This document shows, piece by piece, positions 47,433 through 62,800 of a stretch of 64,000 bases of DNA (position 1 is its first letter; the number at the start of each line of letters is the position of its first letter). Below the pieces are notes generated by a model. That model was not told where the DNA came from. It saw only the letters and a program-made list of their open reading frames with translations, and searched no databases. The position numbers and the translations under genes are program-made. Source of the stretch: Megascapheus bottae (Eukaryota > Chordata > Mammalia > Rodentia > Geomyidae). Location of the stretch: assembly GCA_024803745.1 (NCBI GenBank), contig JANJXV010000189.1, positions 1,254,861 through 1,318,860 of the forward strand. Reading direction: 5' to 3'.

Positions 47433-50400
47433 GTGAGGGGTAGGACTATGTAGACATGGGTGGTGCTAGCTGGGATGCTGGGGTGGATGGCTGAGTAGCC
47501 AGCACTTGACCTGCTGGGTACTCACTATGGTCTTTGTGTGATCATGTGATCCATAGAGTGCTTTGGTGATTGGAACTGTAGTACATAGAGCTTGCTCGGG
47601 ATTTGGGGAGCCCTAAAAGGAAGCCTCCTACTTAGAACTGAAATGATGTCTCTCACAGGCCAGTGCCTGCTCCAAATACCTGGAGAGACAAGAGAGGCAA
47701 GGACAGCTCCTCAACAGGCACAAAGCTTGAATATTGACTGTGATGTCTATATCCTGCTCATTGGTCCCAGCTGTGATTGTTTCCTGTCCCAGGGCCTGTT
47801 TTGGCCCCCTCCATCCTCTAGCTCAGAGGATGGAGAACATCCATACTGAATGCTGAATAATTGGCTGCTTCCACACAGGGAGCAGAGAGTCTTAGCCATG
47901 TCTGGGCTGATACTTTTGAGAGCTGGCACTTGTGTCTGGAGTGCACTTTCTTCTGCACTAAAAACTTAGAGCAGGGAGCCTTGTGTTTTTTCCTATACTG
48001 TGTTGTTTTCAATTGTCATAATTTATTTTTCATGTGCTGGGAAATATGAAGGGTGCTGGGGATTTCAAACAAATATTGTTTGTGCTCTCTAGGGATTAAT
48101 AAGAAAAATCATATGATAAGTGATAGAGCTGCAGTGAGATAACAGCTATTAAAATTTGTCACATTTTTGGCAAACAGATATTGGAGATTGGGATTCCAAC
48201 CTCAAATGAACACGATGCAGGTCATAAACAGCTGTCCTGGCAGAGGAGATGGCATAGGGCAGAAGTAATGTGCTATAAGGAATTGGAGACAGTTCCTGAA
48301 GCCTTGTTTCTAACCATGTAGACACTGTGTTACAAATATGTGGAAGACAATCTAGAATTGACTGATACAAGGACAGAAAGATTGAGCAACTCTTTACTAG
48401 AGCATAAACTCAGGGCCTTGCACTCTTACTTGCCTTTTTCCACTCGAGGGTGGCATTCTACCATTTGAGCCACACCTTCACTTCTGGATTTTTGCTGATG
48501 TCTTACTCAGGGACTATTTTTTGCTAGCTTTTAACTGGCATTTTCAGATCTTATACTCCTGAGTACCTAGGATTACATGCGTGAACCAGTACCTCACTAA
48601 GCAACTTCTTTTTTTGGTTTTAATTATCTGTAATTGCATAGAGGGCTTGCAATTCAACATGTGAGTTTATGAGTACAATATTTAGTGCATTCTCTCCATA
48701 CTCATGTATTTCAACCTCCCTCAAACCCTTCCCTCATGGTAGCACCTCTTAAGGCATTTCTTAGGTGTAAACAGCTTCTTTTAAAATATTGCTAAGCTGG
48801 GTATGGTGGTACACACCTGTAATAAGCTTTCAGGAAGTTGAGGTAAGATGTTTAGGCTAGATTGAGTCATGTACAATCACTCTGAGCTACGGGTATGGAT
48901 ATAGTTATTTCAGAATTGAGACCTTGTCTTAATTTTTTTTAGAAAAATTGTGAATCCGTATGTTTTTTTTTCCCTTGACCTAATCTGTAGTAATTAAAGA
49001 CACATAGATGAAGAGAGAAATGTCAGGCGAAGATATCTGGCCTGTGATTCCCTTGAGGAGCCACTGAATTGGGAGCTTGGAACTTTGTAAGAAAAATAAC
49101 AAAGGTACACAAATTAATGTTACACACACGCACATACTGCAGAGATCAGCTATAGGCTGATTATTGACAGACAGGTGATAGCCACATTGCAAGCTGGAGT
49201 CTTTCCAGTTTCCTCTGTGAAAGCAACATATATGAACACAGCCTTCCATCACGGTCACTGCATGGACTGTCCAGACTCAACATGTCTGGACTCTGGCTTT
49301 TCTTCCTGCCTCTGATCACTTCCCCTTCCCTTACACAGAGGTAGATCTGATGGAGTTTCATGAACCAGACATCTTCAATTATTCACTCTTGCTGCTCAGT
49401 GAAGACCAGAATACATTGTATGTGGGCGCCCGGGAGGCTGTCTTTGCACTGAATGCCCTCAACATCTCTCAGAAACAGAATGAGGTGAGCCCTAAGTCCC
49501 GTTCCCCCAACTCTGTCCAGTGCTACTGCAGCAGGAGGCCTTTCCCATCCTCAGAACACCTTTCCTCTCCTGTCATCTTACAACACAGTCTTAGGGTATC
49601 CACCAAAAGTCATCAGGCTCCCTCCATTTCATCTTTTTATCTTTATGGATGAATTTTCACCATGCCCATGAGCAATGACTGCTTTGCTCAGTCCTCTACT
49701 TGTGTAGCATCCACATACCAGACTCCATTCCTATCTGACACACTTCTTGCCACTGATGATATTGAGACAAATTCCAGTCCTGCATTCGCCTGAGCAGTTC
49801 TTAAAATACTTCTATTATCTGGAAGTAGTTGAACAAAGGGTTTTCAATTCAACATGTCAAGTTATGAGTGCAAAGCATGATGATCCATGTCTCTCCTCAG
49901 CACTACCCTCCATTAACAGGAAGCTCACCCAGCCAGGCACTGAACATGCCTAGAAGAAGAATACCTGATTCCATTTTCAATGTGTCTTTTGAGTACTGTG
50001 TCTGTATTTGCTCACTATTTGTCCCCTTCCCTCTAGTCCTTCAGATGAATAAAAAGTATTTCAGCGTCCTGATATCCATTTTGTTAAGCTGTAACTATTC
50101 ATTTGGTTAAATTTTGGCTATGATAAACAGTATGCAACACACATAGTTGTGTATCTTTTTATTTGTTTATCCGTTTTACCTTTTAGTTGTACAAAGGAGG
50201 TGCCTTCTAACGAAGCAGTTTATGAATACAATGCATCTTGATCCAAGCCACCCTTTTCAACATCCTCACCCGTTGCTCCCAACCTAGCTCTTCTTTTACA
50301 TTTCTTACTTTTGTAGTATCTAGATTGCATTCTTGACCACATTCACCCTTCTCTTCATTCATTACTTTATAGCATCTTGACTTGTTTTGAAAAATTCCCC

Positions 50401-53400
50401 AGAAGGATATGACTGAATCATAGCATAGTTCTATTTTTATTTTTATTTTTTGAGGAATCTCCAAACTGACTTCCATAGTGGTTACACTCATTTACATCCT
50501 TACCAACATTTATTGTTGTTTGTGTTCTTGATGATGGCCATTCTTATTGAGGATGGAATCTCAGAGTGATGGTTTTTTTTTCTTTCAAAAATAATTTTTA
50601 TTTAGTACAAGGGGGTTTCAATTCAACATGCCATTTTATGAGTACAATGTGTTTGTATCCATTTCTCAGTGTGGTTTTGAATTGCATTTCCCTTTTGGCC
50701 AGAGATGTTGGACATTTCTTCATGTGTTTATTGACTTACCTTTTTTGAACTTTAAAGACATTTATCTTTAGCTATTTTCACTTTGAAAATGTCTGTTTTT
50801 AGCTCCATTTATTAATTAGGTTATTGATTGCTCGAGGGTTTACTTTTTTTTTTTTTGCCAGTCCTGGGCTTGAGCTCAGGGCCTGAGCACTGACCTTGGA
50901 CTTTCTCAAGGCTAGAGCTCTACCACTTGAGCCTCAGCACCACTTCTGGCTTTTTTCTATGTATGTGGTACCGAGGAATTGAACCCGGGTCTTTGTGCAT
51001 GCTAGGCAAACACTAGGCCAAACTCCCGGCCCCATCGAGGGTTTACTTTTTGAGCTCCTTGTTTAGTCTGGTTATTAGGCTTCAAATACTTAAGTTTCAG
51101 CTATTCTTTCACAGTGAACCAGAGGCTGCTGTTCTCAGAATGTTCAGGTGGGCTTTCCAGCCCTCTTTCCAAATCTGAGTTGCTTGTTTGTTTTGCCCCA
51201 GTTCAGAAACTTCTGGAATCTGAATTCTCTTGTGCGATTTTTAAGCTGGGCATTTTTATCACATTTTTAATTTATTACTCATTCTTTCTAACAGGTGTAC
51301 TGGAGGGTCTCAAAAGGCAACCGAACAGAGTGCCTAAGAAAGGACCCATCAAAAGAGGTAAGTGCTTTTGCTGATTACAAAACCCCACATGAATGTCTTA
51401 GTTGTTTAATCCTATGAAGACCGCATGTTCTGCATGCAGCTGGGTAGAGTGCATGGTTGAATGATCCCAAGGGCTTGTTCCTTCTGCTCCTGACTCTTCA
51501 GGGAGGGGGTTTGCTCTCACAGTAGACACAGATTTGGTAGGAATTTAAGAACTCTGCTCTACTTCATAGGAATTAGCTTTATGCTAATATCTGAGAGTCA
51601 GACTGTGGAAAATGGTTTCAAATGCCCATTGGCCCATCATGTAACATTTAAGGTTCCTGGTCCTCATCTGGGGTCATTGCCAAGATTTAGAGATTTTGAA
51701 TAAAAGCCCATCCCACACCTCAATATAACGATTCGTGGAACCCCCAGGCAGACGTCTATGTTCCCAGATTGAGTGCTCAGTCAACCCTGATCATTGCTTG
51801 TATGACAGCTTAATTACAGCAAATTTCAAATTAGTATTGACTAATTGCAGAGCAGATTTTTTTTGGAACCCCAAAGGTTATCTTTTCAACTTTTGTTTTT
51901 CTGGTCCTGGGGCTTGGACTCTGGGCCTAGGCACTGTCCCTGAGCAACTTTTGCTCAAGCACTTTACCATGTAAGCCACAGCTCTATGTCTGGATTTTTC
52001 TGTGATTAATTCTAGATAAGAGTCTCACAGACTTTCCTGCCCTGGCTGGCTTCAGACCTCAACCCTCACAGCTCAGCCACCTGAATAGCAAAGATTACAG
52101 GCAGGAGCCACTAGCATCTGGCTCCTTTAACTTCCTTAGAAAAGTGCTAAACACTTTTTCTCATATATTAAACTTAGCTCTCCCTGAGGAAGGGAGAGTA
52201 CAATGGGCAGTGATGAAATCTTATACACAGCAGGCTCTTTAGAGAGAAGTGAAGCAGCTACTCAAGACGCCCTCAGGGTGTGGAGGACAGAGTGATCGGC
52301 AGCCTCTCCTCATTCTGTGGAGTGGAGCTGATTATGAATTACACCCCACCGGTTTGAAAATGGTCACAGCCAAAAAGTCTTTCCTAATTTGAGGTAATTT
52401 TGGACTAGAGCAAATACGATCCAAGTACTATTCTCCCTGAAATAGTTTGTGTGCTCCTGAATGGCATCTTGGTTTTCCTACAGGGGCCTCTATGATGAAG
52501 AGCTGAGCAGAGCTGGTCTCAACCCAATTTCTCCTCTCCAGTGTTCTGGGCCCCTAACAATGTTGTTTCTAGCTTTGTGTACAGGAATGAAAGCTTGGGG
52601 TTCCCTGAGCAGCAGGGGTCTTCTGTGTAGGGTACACTATGACAGGTTTGGTCATCAAAGAAATGTTTGTGTATGTAATTAAGAGAATAAAATACATTTT
52701 TTCTACAGTTATTTCTCTAGAACACTTTGGAGGTCAACTCGTTCATTTCTTTGGTTTCCAGATCTTTGTTGGGCATCAATTAGAGAATGCATTGAAATTG
52801 TGCCAGCTTAAAATCTAGGCAGAGTGGCTATGGTATCAGACCCTGCTCAATGAGAATGGGCAGGCCATCGTGTGAAGAACAAGTCAGAAAGAAAGGGAGG
52901 ATCACAAAGAGTGGATTTTAGGTGAACACATGGAGCTCATCTCCATAGCTGGCTATTAATAGTGTTTCTCTCCCCACAGGCAGAATGCTTCAACTTTATC
53001 CGGGTGCTGCAACCCCTCAGTGCTAACTCTCTCTACGTGTGTGGAACCAATGCATTCAAGCCAAAGTGTGACCACCTAGTAAGTCCACACACTCTTTGTT
53101 ATTAGTGGTGCTCACAGAAGTGTGGACAGGGTTTAAAGCAGAGTAAGCTAGGGGAAAACATAAAGCAAACTCCACCACAAAACCACTAGCATTATCTCAA
53201 ACCAGCAGCCTGAGGGCTGGGACAGCTCAAGACTCCTTTCTCTGGAAAGCCTCACCAAGTTGTAGAAGAGTAATCCAAGGCATGTGATACCTCTGAGCTT
53301 TCATGTCCTTAGCCAAGGGTATGACTTGAGACTGGGTCAGGGCAGAGAAGGTCCTTGAAATTGTCAGAAGGGCATTCTAGAAAGTGAACTGCCAACAGGC

Positions 53401-53794
53401 ACCCATGTGCTTTGACCCCAAAAGGCCTGGTTGCGGTGGGCTCTAATCAGTTGAAGAAAGAACTTGCTCCTTTGTGCACGGGTCCTTGGCCAGGGCATTG
53501 GTGGGGTTTGAGCTGTCCTCACTTGGTGTCAGCTTTCATGTGATCTTGTACACTTGAGTGCCTATCCTGGGAACATATGCTCTGAATGGGTTGAGCAGAC
53601 CATTTACTGTCCTTCCTCCAGTCACATCCTTGATATCTGTACATTTTGCTATGGGGGAGCCTTGCACCACTCACTTCAACATTCAGACAGCTGAGGATTC
53701 TTCTGAAAAACTATTGAACTGAAAAGCTGTTTGCTAGGATCCTTAATTATTGAAGAGTTAAATGTATGTATGTATGCATGTATGTCTGTATGTA

Positions 53795-53853
<59 letters not shown>

Positions 53854-56800
53854 TGAAGCACTGGGCACTGGTGGCTCATCCCTTTAATCCTAGCTGCTCA
53901 AAAGTCTAAGATTTGAGGACTGTTGAAGCCAGTTGAAGCCAGCTTCATCAGGAAAGTTCACAATAATCTTATTGCCAATTAACCACCAAAAGAAGAAGAA
54001 ACAGAAGAAGAAGAAGAAGAAGAAGAAGAAGAAGAAGAAGAAGAAGAAGAAGAAGGAGGAGGAGGAGGAGGAGGAGGAGGAGGAGGAGGAGGAGGAGGAG
54101 GAGGAGGAGGGGGAGGAGGAGAAAAAGAAAAAGAAGAGGAGGAGGAGGAGGCAGAGTGGAAGCAGAAGCAGCTAAAATGGAGTTGTGGCTTAAGTGGTAG
54201 AGTGCTAGCCATGAGCACAAAAGCTAAAGGACATACCTAGGCCCTGAATTCATGACTGGCACACACGCACAAAAGTTATTAACTTCAGATCAGATACTTA
54301 GTATGTAAGAGACCCCCGGTTTGGGCCCCAACCCTGCAAAATGGCAAAGGAAGCACAGTTTTGTGTGGAAGGTGAAGCCATGGCTGGGTAGAAACTACTG
54401 AAATGAAAAATTCTTGTGTAGTATGCAAGACATCTTGTGTTTAATCGCTAGCACTGTGAAACAGACAAATAGAACAAGTAAACAAATATCAATTCAACCT
54501 GGGGTGAAAAATGGCAAGAAAAATACGGACGGGCTCACTAGAAATTAACTTAGGTCAGTGAAACTGTTCATACCTACAATTCCAGAATTCAGGAAGCTGA
54601 GGCAGAAGGATCATGAGTTCAAGATCAGGCCTGTGTGACATGTTGAGACAAGAAAAATCAAAAGAGAAATTTACTTAGGAAACCAGGTACTTGCAGACAC
54701 ATCTATGGTGTGATCCACAGTATGAGTTTACCTGGTTGTTGGTGGCCTCTGACACTGGACTCTAAAGTTGATATGGGATAGGACAGTGTTTCTCAGATAG
54801 AAAGACCTAAGCCCTCAAATAAAGAAGTTTTTTTGCTTAGGTGCAAAGCAAAGGAGTGATACCAGAAATATTTGTGCATCAGAGCATTTCAGGAATGAAT
54901 ATATCACCTATCATTTCTAGGTATTCTCTGCTCTTAATTACCTGTCACTTCAATTTGTCTCACTTTTCCAATATTTTGTACTTGGGTAGTTCCATTTTAT
55001 TCTATGTACATCTTAGAGTTTCTTGTGTGTAGAAAGAGATTAGACCAAGGTTGAATTCTTGGGCTATGCTTTCTTTCACTGTGGCTTGGATTGGCTTGGA
55101 GTTTTAACTACCTGGATCCATCTGGCATATGATTTTGTGAGTGAAAGAAAGGAAAGATTATGCTTCTCGCTTTTAGTTCCACTTTGTGCTCCTGATTGAC
55201 TGGATAATGTCATTCTCCCTGTGTTTTTTGTAGTAATGTTCTGCACACAGCCTCTGGTCACTGGCTGAGCACGTCCTGTATTAGGTTCTCTCTGGCCTCC
55301 TAACAACCCTGAAGTTATCAGCATCTAGGTGTCCGTTTTCCAGATGAGGAGACAGTGATCTTGAGTAGCTGAGTCAGGGCTTGAGGCACTGATGCATGCA
55401 TGGGGCACCAGTGGCATACAGCACAGCAATGTGGTCCAGCATCCATTTCCTCCACTTTATTCGTCTTCCAGGAACAAGGAATCTGTCAAGTTAGACGGCA
55501 CAAAGACACACTGTAAGAATGGAAAATCTGATTTTTATGAAGCTCTTTCTCTTTATTCCATCGTAGAACTTAGTATTCTTCAAGTTTCTGGGAATAAATG
55601 AGGATGGCAGAGGAAAGTGTCCTTACAGCCCTGCGTATAGCTCTACATCTGTTATGCTGGGTGAGCTCCCCTACTCAGTCTCCTTCACCCCTGAAGGTCA
55701 TGGCTCCATGTTTCGTCCTGCATGGGAGTTTTGGCTTCCATATCTTCCTCCATTTTGTCTTCCCTGGCATACTGTTAACATCAGCTGTCTATGCAGAAGG
55801 TGGTATATTTCTCAGTACAGATTCTTTAAGAAGAGTACTGAGTGCATTGTTGAAAGTGCTAGCCAGTCACGACCATAGTAGCACACAACTCTGGCTTTCT
55901 TTGGTACACAACTTATGTATGATCCTTTTTTTAAAATTTTAGTTTTTAATTTTTATTTTTTTGCTAGTCCTGGGCCTGAGCACTGTCTTTGGGCCTTCCT
56001 CAAGGCTAGAGCTCTACCACTTGAGCCATAGCACCACTTACGGCCTTTTCTATGTATGTGGTACCAAGGACTCGAACCTAGGCCTTCGTGCATGCTAGGC
56101 AAGCACTCCACCACTAGGCCAAACTCCCGGCCCCTGTATATTCCTTTGTGCAAGGAAAAAGAGCTGTGGAGTTCCATGCTGTCTGCTGTGGTCTCAGACA
56201 TCTTCAGTGAGCAGGCTGTGTACATTGTCTGCACAAAGGTTTATGCTCAACTTTTATTAGATCCATGTACAGTTTGTGGTTATGTGATATCCATCCTACA
56301 TACACACGTTAGTCTTCACCTTCAAAGCAATATTCAGTTAACTACATCAGATGCTCAGTACATTCTTGCAAAAGAGGTTTAGGACGAGGCAATTCTATCT
56401 TCTTGCAGATTGATGCATGTATTCTAAGCATGTTTATAAAGTTAAGTTACTAAAGAGAAGATGTATTACATGCGTTTCACGTGAGAATGTTTTCAACTTA
56501 GAAATGTTTCCTCATATGCAACCTATGGTAAATTGAGGGGCATCTGTATTAGCAGATGTGGGAAGTTCTCACCTGTGTTATATTTTCTTATTGCCCTTTA
56601 ACTTGTAAAATGCACTCATTGTGGCTACTGACTTTAACCCCACCAAAGAAAAGACATAGATGTAGGCAGCTGCAGCAGCATTCAGAAATTGAGAAATGTC
56701 TCTTTTCTTGGAGGGGATGGCAGGATTTAATTCAGTTCTGAAATGATCATACTTAGTGCCACAGTAAAAGATCTGATCTGATTCCTTTCCTTCTCTCTTC

Positions 56801-59800
56801 TGCCTCTGTGCTGCTACAGATGGACAGATTTATGCAGGGACATCAACTGACTATTTTGGAGAACTGCAGGTCATCTCTCGATATTCTCACATACATCCTC
56901 TGCGGACAGAGTACGACACTAACTTGCTATATGGTAAGACACAATGAATCTAACATGGTGGCATGCACCAGGTCTATCCTTGTAGGGTACTGAGCTTTAG
57001 TCAGCCACTAAGCAGTGGGATATCTGGAACCGTTTGGTATCCCAAATGTAGTGAGGGATTTGTTGACTCTTTGTCCATAGATTATTGTTTGAAGACCGCC
57101 CCCCCCCACTTGAGAAGAGAGATTCTGTAAGCCTAACAATTGGATGGAAAATGTAAAACTAAGGTTGCTCACTTTGGGAGTGTGGTGTCATTTCGAGGTG
57201 AAATGAAGGATGTAGTCTTTGTGTCATGCTTCCATATCCTGGTCAAGTAGAATCAGAGGGTGCCCTGATGTTCCTAGATAATACTCTGTGGATGTCTGAC
57301 TTTGATGAGTGGGTGTTAGGAGGAGATTGGCTGTGTTTTTGGTGGTGGTGGGGAGCACTGGCCAATAGGACTTTGGGTCCCTTTGAAGGCTCTTGGTCTC
57401 CAGGAAGAATTTAGTATGCAGGAACACTGCTCATCTCATAGAGAAGCACTTATTTTGGCGGCTGGGGTTAACTGGTTTGAGTCATTTTATGAAGCAGCAT
57501 ATGGTCTGTCTACCAGCTGAGATGTTCCAGTAGGTTTCTTTCATGACCCTGGGACATTGACTTGCAGGGCCACAGCCTAGAACACTTCTCTAAGGCTAAG
57601 AAGAATGAGGCAAGCCAGTCTTGGCATGGTCGTCATTCCCAACACGAGCAAGCATTTGTTTGGAATATGGCACACACAAGCCAGATATCTTTGCAGGAAG
57701 GTCCCCAGCACCCAAGGCTACACTAACTGCCAATATGAGGATCAGGCACTCATACATCTCTGTATATAATGACAATCCCCTGTCACCTTTCTGCAGAACC
57801 TAACTTCGTCTTTGCTGATGTGATCCGAAAAGGCCCCGATGGTCCCGAGACTGATAATGACAAGGTCTACTTCTTCTTCACGGAAGTGCCTGTGGAGTAT
57901 GACTTCTTTTTCAAGTTGAAGATCCCCCGGGTTGCAAGAGTGTGCAAGGTGAGTGCTGGGCTGCTAGTCTAGGCCTTCTTGTCCTGTGAAAGCAAACCTG
58001 GAAGCGTGTTTCCCTGATACCCAATTTCTTCCCATTTTAGCTGCCACCATAGAAGGGCCTGGAAAATCCTTTTGTTGTCAGGAACCCTTCATCAGCATCT
58101 GTGGATACTAAGGGGAAGGTGGCACCTAGCCTGTAGCCCAGTAGCTTGTGATTCTTAAGCACCGTCCTCAGATCTCCCCAGGCTAGAAGTCCAGTTTTGT
58201 TGACTGTGCCTGCCAGATCCTGTAGGAATTACAATCTGATTGTCTGAAATTCCCAATCAACCTGAGAGTGAACCATGAACCAACAGCTAGAGCTGAAGAA
58301 GCCAGAACTACATTGAAATGTTTGTCAGGATCAGTCTTGACATTTGATACATGAGGAAGGGCTTAGCCTGCTTATAAAAGTGGGTTTTTAGAAGAAAAAT
58401 ACTGGAGTTAGAAAACTTCAAGGTACTTAAACTGGCATTTCCGGGCAGGACAGGGGGATGGGTTTTAAACCATCAGGATCAACAGAACACACAGCCAGCA
58501 GTAGTCAGAGGCACATTTTCACACCTCCCTCCGACATGGAAAGGCACGCAGAACCATGCAGAAAACACTGTACACACCCAAGTGTCTGCCTGGCACCATA
58601 CCGGCTGCCTGGACCTCTACCCAGTCCCCTGGTTGTTATCACCCCATGGCAGCCTCAGCCCTCACCTTGTAGAGCTGAGTACCATCGGCGTCCAGGCCAT
58701 GCTGTAAAACATGGTTCAGGTGATGAGTAAGCAGAACTCTGCACAGAGGCCAGACAGATGATCTCCATGGTTTCACTGTGTTTCTCTCCTGCAGATCTGT
58801 GATTGTCAGGAGGAGAGAGCCAGTCTGGCCTTGTCACTGACCTTGAGACCTGGCTCTGGGGTAATAGGTTGCAAGGACGTGCATGGACAGGGTCTGTAAC
58901 AGATACTGTAGCCTGCCTTCCACTTACTCCAAATCAAACATGAGCTGCAGGTCTGAAGTAATTTTTGTTGTTCCCCTGAGTCCTTTTCTTGTCCTGAACT
59001 TGTTCTTTCTGCTGGACTGGGGCCTGGATAATCACAGCTCTTGGTACCTCTTATCCTGTGCACACAACTGCTTCTGAAGAGCTGAAAGCCCATGGGAAAA
59101 ATGGCCACAGACATTCTGGAAATTCCCTCTGCTAAACATCAGAAGATGAAATCCTCTTAGAAGAACAAAATGTATCTTTGGTTCTTAACAGTAGAGAAGA
59201 GAATCAGATGGGTCTTTATTATGCCCAGGGTAAATAAAGCTTCCAGCTCATACTCTGTGTATCCATTTTCTTCAGTGATTCTTCTCTGATGGATAGGATA
59301 TTCATAACATAAACCCCATGGATGCCTGAATCCATGGGTAGCACAATATGCACATATGCTGTTCTTCTAGGCCTATAATACCTATAGTAAAGTTTAATGT
59401 ATAAATTAAACTGGATAAGAGGTTAGCAATAGTAACTAATTGTAATCAGAACAATGATAAACAATATACTACAAAAAGTTATGTGAATATGGTTTCTATC
59501 TCAAAGGAAAGTCTATAGTCTGAGACTGGAAAATCACTGGTAATCAAAACTGCAGGAAGGAAAACATGGACGTGGGTTGGAGTCTCAAATGAGTCCTCTG
59601 CAGATCACAAGTCACATACATTTTACAGTTGTCTCTCAGCCAGAGGCCCAAAGAACAATGTTTAAGAGAAACCCATTGTATCCACACTACTTGAGCCATC
59701 ATTTCACGGTTAGAATAGAAGTAGAGGCTTGATTTCTCAATTCACATTCACATCTTCACACAAGGTAAGCTTCAATTCTGGAGGCTACCTCTTATTCCAT

Positions 59801-62800
59801 TGTCCTTGACACATACATTTGTTGATATATCATGGTTGTAACATCACAGGAGACAAGAGCCCTCCCAGAATGGAGCCAGAGCTCCATTGGTCGGCTCAGC
59901 TGCCATTCAGATACAGGGATTTCATATTTTGTTTTATTTCATCCAGATTCTGATTCAAGTCAGTATGGATCAGAAGAGAAAACAAAGCTAGGTTGGTCAT
60001 GCTGAGTACTAGCGAGAACAAGAAGGCAGTGGATTTTACATGTGGACTACATGCTTTGGGATCAATGTGAGCTCTGCAATGTCCTGTTTCTGGGGTTTCA
60101 GAATGACATTGGTGGCCAGAGAGATTTACAGAAGAGATGGACCTCCTTCCTGAAGGCCAAGCTGATCTGTTCCCAGCCAGACCTGGGCCTGATCTTCAAC
60201 ACGTTGCAAGATGTTTTTGTGCTGCGAACCCCAGACCTCAAGGAACCTGTGTTCTATGCCCTCTTCACCCTGCAGGTGTAAGTGCTTTTGGCATGTGGGA
60301 TATTTCCTTCCCTCACTGACCTGCTGCTCTGTGAACACTCAGTGAAGTCTCTTCTTTGCAGGGACAAGTTGGGGCTAGTGCAGTTGTCAGCTGTCTGTGC
60401 CTACACACAGTCCAAAATAGAGGAAGTCTTCTCCCAAGGGAAGTACATGGGGGTTGATAACAAATGGATGCCCTACAGTGGCCCAGTACCCACTCCACGG
60501 CCAGGGGCGGTAAGTGAGATGGGGGCTTCAGGAGAGGGCTCTTCTTCCCATTCAAGTATCCAGGCCAGAGGGTAAAATTAAACACAGAACCCATGCAGCA
60601 TTGGCTATTGGCTGGGCCTGAGATCTGATGAGCCCAGCTTGGACCTTCTCTTTTCTCTTTTGTGTGCTGTTGAACATATCTCACCATACTATCCTGTGAA
60701 ATTAACCCTATATAATACAGCTATGACTATTTCAAGTTTCTATCAAGAACCATACAATTGCTAGGTGCCAGAGGCTCACACCTGTAGTCCTACTTACACA
60801 GGAAGCTGAGGTCTGAGGATCCCTGTTTGAAGCCAGATCCAGTAGGAAACTCTATGAGACTCTTATTTCCAAATAATTAGCAAAATTCCAGAATTGAACG
60901 TGTGTCTCAAGTGGGTAGAGTGCCTGCCTTGAGAAAAAAAAAAGCTATCTTGTCCACTAGTACGTGAGAGTCATGCATTTTCCTATTAAATGGAGTCAAT
61001 TTTAGATAAAGGGAATATAAATTTCCAGGGGTGATTTGGATGCCTGTTTCTTGTTTCCCAAGTAGCAAATAGGTGTTTGCTTCTCTATAACTAGCTCTCT
61101 CTCTTCCCCCCTCTCTCTTTCTCTCTCTCTTTTTCTCTCCCCCAACCCTCCATCTCTCTGTCTCTGTTCTGTCTTTATATCTGTCTCTCTGTCCCTGTCT
61201 CTGTCTCTCTGTATCTCCCCCAACCCTCTATCTCTCTGTTCTGTCTCTATCTCTGTCTCTGTCTCTCTCTCTCTCTGTCTCACTCTCCTTCTCTCTTTCT
61301 TTGTCTCTGTCTCTCGGAATGTCTGGCATTGTCACTGATATTGTCAACTTTCTTCTGTGTGAATTGAATATTTTTAATGCACATCAAGAAGCTGGTACCA
61401 AAGAAATCCTTCCTGCCATATCTTTTATACTATTTAAAACTATGCTGTTTTCATCAATGCCTGACAAGAAAGGGCTATCGGATGATGTATTTTCAATCTT
61501 GTCCATTTTTTATGTTGATAGCTATTTCCTTCCCTGACTACGTCTCAAAAGCACAGTTTTGTCTTGTAGATGTGTTTAGAATTGTGTTCTTCGACTTCTG
61601 GGGAGAGGGCACCTCAGGTTTCCACTGTCATTCTTTTGTGATAATATTCAGTGGCTTGCTAACCAGTCCTTTCATTCTTCACAGTGCACCAACAGAGAAG
61701 CACATGGAACCAAGTACACCAGCTCTTTGAATTTACCAGACGAGACCATACTGTTTGTCAGAGACCATCCTTTGATGCATGACTCAATAACTCCAATAAA
61801 TAACATGACTGAGTTTATCAAAACAGGTGTGAACTACACGCAGATTGTGGTAGACAGGACCCAGGCCCTGGATGGCAAGTTCTATGACGTCATGTTTGTC
61901 ACCACAGGTGAGATCCCAGGGCTTCACAATTACTGGACGCTTCGTCTTAACATAAGAGAAAGGAGATTCACATAAACCCCTTATGGATAGATGCAGTGTT
62001 GTTCTTCATGTAACCCTTGCAGCTTGTGACAGTGTGAAAGGATTGCTGAGATATTGCCATATTCAAGTCTTTATGAACATCATGTTCCCCGGGGGGCTTG
62101 TTAAACATGCAAGTCTGACCTGTGTCTGAGATGAGCTGCTGTGAAGAAGTCCCTATTGTCTTGGAAGAGGAGTGATATGTGTTTATATCACAACATCAAT
62201 TGTGATCACTTAGTGGCCTGGCATTTCCAAAGTGCTCTGCAGTAGGCCTTCTTCCTGCAACCTGAGAAGAATCAGGCTGATCCAAGTCCTCACCTGTGGG
62301 AGATATACCTCCCTCATCTGTACACTCTAATAATAATGGCAATAATGGCAGTGGCATACAGCCTTGGCAGGTGGCAAGGCACAAAGCCCATCGCGGTGCT
62401 TCTCTACTAACTCGTGTATCCTGCTCTCAGCTGCCTATAGTCCCAGCAGAGTGGGGTCTTTGGAGAGCCCCTTTACCTGGAATCTGCCTTTCACTGTCTC
62501 AGTGTCAACTTCACTGGTGAATGATGTTGGAAGGGGCTTATGCTTCATAAGAAAAATTAGGAAAATGTGTAAAGTGATGTTCTAATGTATTGGTTTTGTG
62601 AAGGGCAATTGTTGCAATGCTCTTCATTGGACAAGTAAGCTGGGAGTATGGAAGAGGGAACTTTGCTTCCAAGATCAGAGTTCATGGTGTATGTCCTCCC
62701 TCCCCAACTCTGGGGCTGCCTCACTGACCTATGGCCTCGAACCTTGCAGAACAGGGCACCCTGCACAAAATTATTAGACTTGAGAACATCGTGTACATGA

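Noticed and set aside
53933..54220. Poly-Lys/Glu and poly-Leu/Pro ORFs
   Set aside because: They are translations of the GAA/GGA repeat in all frames.
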